5,967 nt of DNA. Origin: Bacillota bacterium (GTDB lineage Bacteria > Bacillota > Clostridia > Christensenellales > Aristaeellaceae). Location of the stretch: NCBI GenBank assembly GCA_023391725.1, contig JAEWAH010000163.1, forward strand, positions 1 through 5,967. Reading direction: 5' to 3'. The translations under genes were made by a program, and so were the position numbers. Position 1 is the stretch's first letter. Each line of letters begins with the position of its first letter. Shown piece by piece: positions 5,525 through 5,967 of the stretch. Below the pieces are notes generated by a model that did not search any database, was not told where the DNA came from, and saw only the letters and a list, made by a program, of their open reading frames with translations.

Positions 5525-5967
5525 ATGGAATTTGTTTGGATCTTTCTTGCCGCCGTGATCGCCTTGGGCATCGGCCTTGCTGCCGGTTATGCCTACCGGA
5601 AAAGCGCCGCCGAGAAAAAGATCGGGCGCGCTGAAGAGTACGCCAAAAATCTGCTGGACGACGCCATGCGCAAGGCGGATGATAAGAAAAAGGAAACCGT
5701 TCTGGAAGCCAAGGAAGAAGTGCTCAAACTCAAAACCGAACTGGATCGGGAGATCCGGGACCGCAGAACGGAACTGCAGCGCTCCGAGCGCCGCGTGATC
5801 CAGCGGGAAGAAACACTTGACAAAAAGCTGGACAACCTGGAATCCAGGGAAGAGAGCCTGAACAAAAAGCAAACACAGATCCAAAAGCTCCAGGAGGAGG
5901 CGGAGGAATTCCATACCCGCCAGTTTTCCGAATTGGAGCGCATCGCCGGCATGACCCAGGACGAGGC
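5525..5967 (+). CDS. rny: Ribonuclease Y, 5' part
   Basis: The first 147 codons are present and the gene runs off the window. RNase Y is the membrane-bound endonuclease that starts decay of many mRNAs in Bacillota and is a hub of the degradosome-like network. Seen here: an N-terminal membrane segment (about 3-22, FVWIFLAAVIALGIGLAAGY), a basic YRK end, then a long charged coiled-coil from about 30 to 147 with repeated KxE/ExK runs, including LDREIRDRRTELQRSERR and the LDKKLDNLESREESLNKK stretch typical of the family. The KH and HD domains, with the catalytic His-Asp pair, lie beyond the window. AAGGAGGGG (5511-5519), five bases before the ATG, is close to a perfect ribosome binding site. rny near recA is common in this phylum. 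Confidence is high from the N-terminal architecture, though the catalytic part is unseen. Confidence 0.95.
   Translation, partial: MEFVWIFLAAVIALGIGLAAGYAYRKSAAEKKIGRAEEYAKNLLDDAMRKADDKKKETVLEAKEEVLKLKTELDREIRDRRTELQRSERRVIQREETLDKKLDNLESREESLNKKQTQIQKLQEEAEEFHTRQFSELERIAGMTQDE

Noticed and set aside
4993..5571. 192-codon open frame on the minus strand over the leader
   Set aside because: It overlaps the rny start, crosses the plus-strand promoter and shows no family-like motifs.
5066..5914. 282-codon open frame on the minus strand across the rny leader and rny start
   Set aside because: It lies opposite the clear RNase Y coding sequence, whose coiled-coil codons leave few antisense stops. 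The protein has no recognisable motif and no ribosome binding site supports it.
1..5967. CRISPR arrays, insertion sequences, tRNA genes or attachment sites
   Set aside because: No regularly spaced repeats, transposase-like frames, terminal inverted repeats or tRNA-like cloverleaf were seen.

Overview
The window looks like a chromosomal housekeeping region of a fairly GC-rich member of the Bacillota, most likely a Clostridia-type lineage. The gene order rimO-pgsA-cinA-recA followed by rny, the strong AGGAGG-type ribosome binding sites, RNase Y itself and a secreted SH3_3-type protein all point that way. The sequence does not allow a genus call.

Left part (1-3653, + strand): a tight operon. 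The 3' two thirds of rimO (S12 methylthiotransferase) overlaps pgsA (phosphatidylglycerophosphate synthase) by an ATGA junction. pgsA overlaps cinA (CinA/PncC, NMN deamidase type) by a second ATGA junction. After 28 bases comes recA. No promoter or LexA-like box is visible in the cinA-recA gap, so recA is probably transcribed from upstream. A strong hairpin terminator at 3691-3723 closes the unit and may serve both strands.

Middle part (3760-4825, - strand): two separately transcribed minus-strand genes. One encodes a 68-residue protein that matches only the C-terminal domain of a subset of ArsR-type regulators and has no DNA-binding domain. It has a near-consensus promoter (TTGACA-17-TAGAAT). 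The other encodes a 230-residue secreted protein with a signal peptide and about three SH3_3-like repeats, and has its own terminator. No recX-like gene is seen after recA, where one is often found.

Right part (4826-5524): about 700 bases without a protein gene. It holds an inverted repeat, a second TTGACA-17-TAGAAT promoter pointing right, and about 440 nt of hairpin-rich leader ending at rny. RNase Y is the membrane-anchored endonuclease that starts bulk mRNA decay; its first 147 codons are present. The leader matches no RNA family I recognise and contains a terminator-like hairpin, so it may be an independent small RNA or an autoregulatory 5' UTR of rny. It is the most interesting item in the window.
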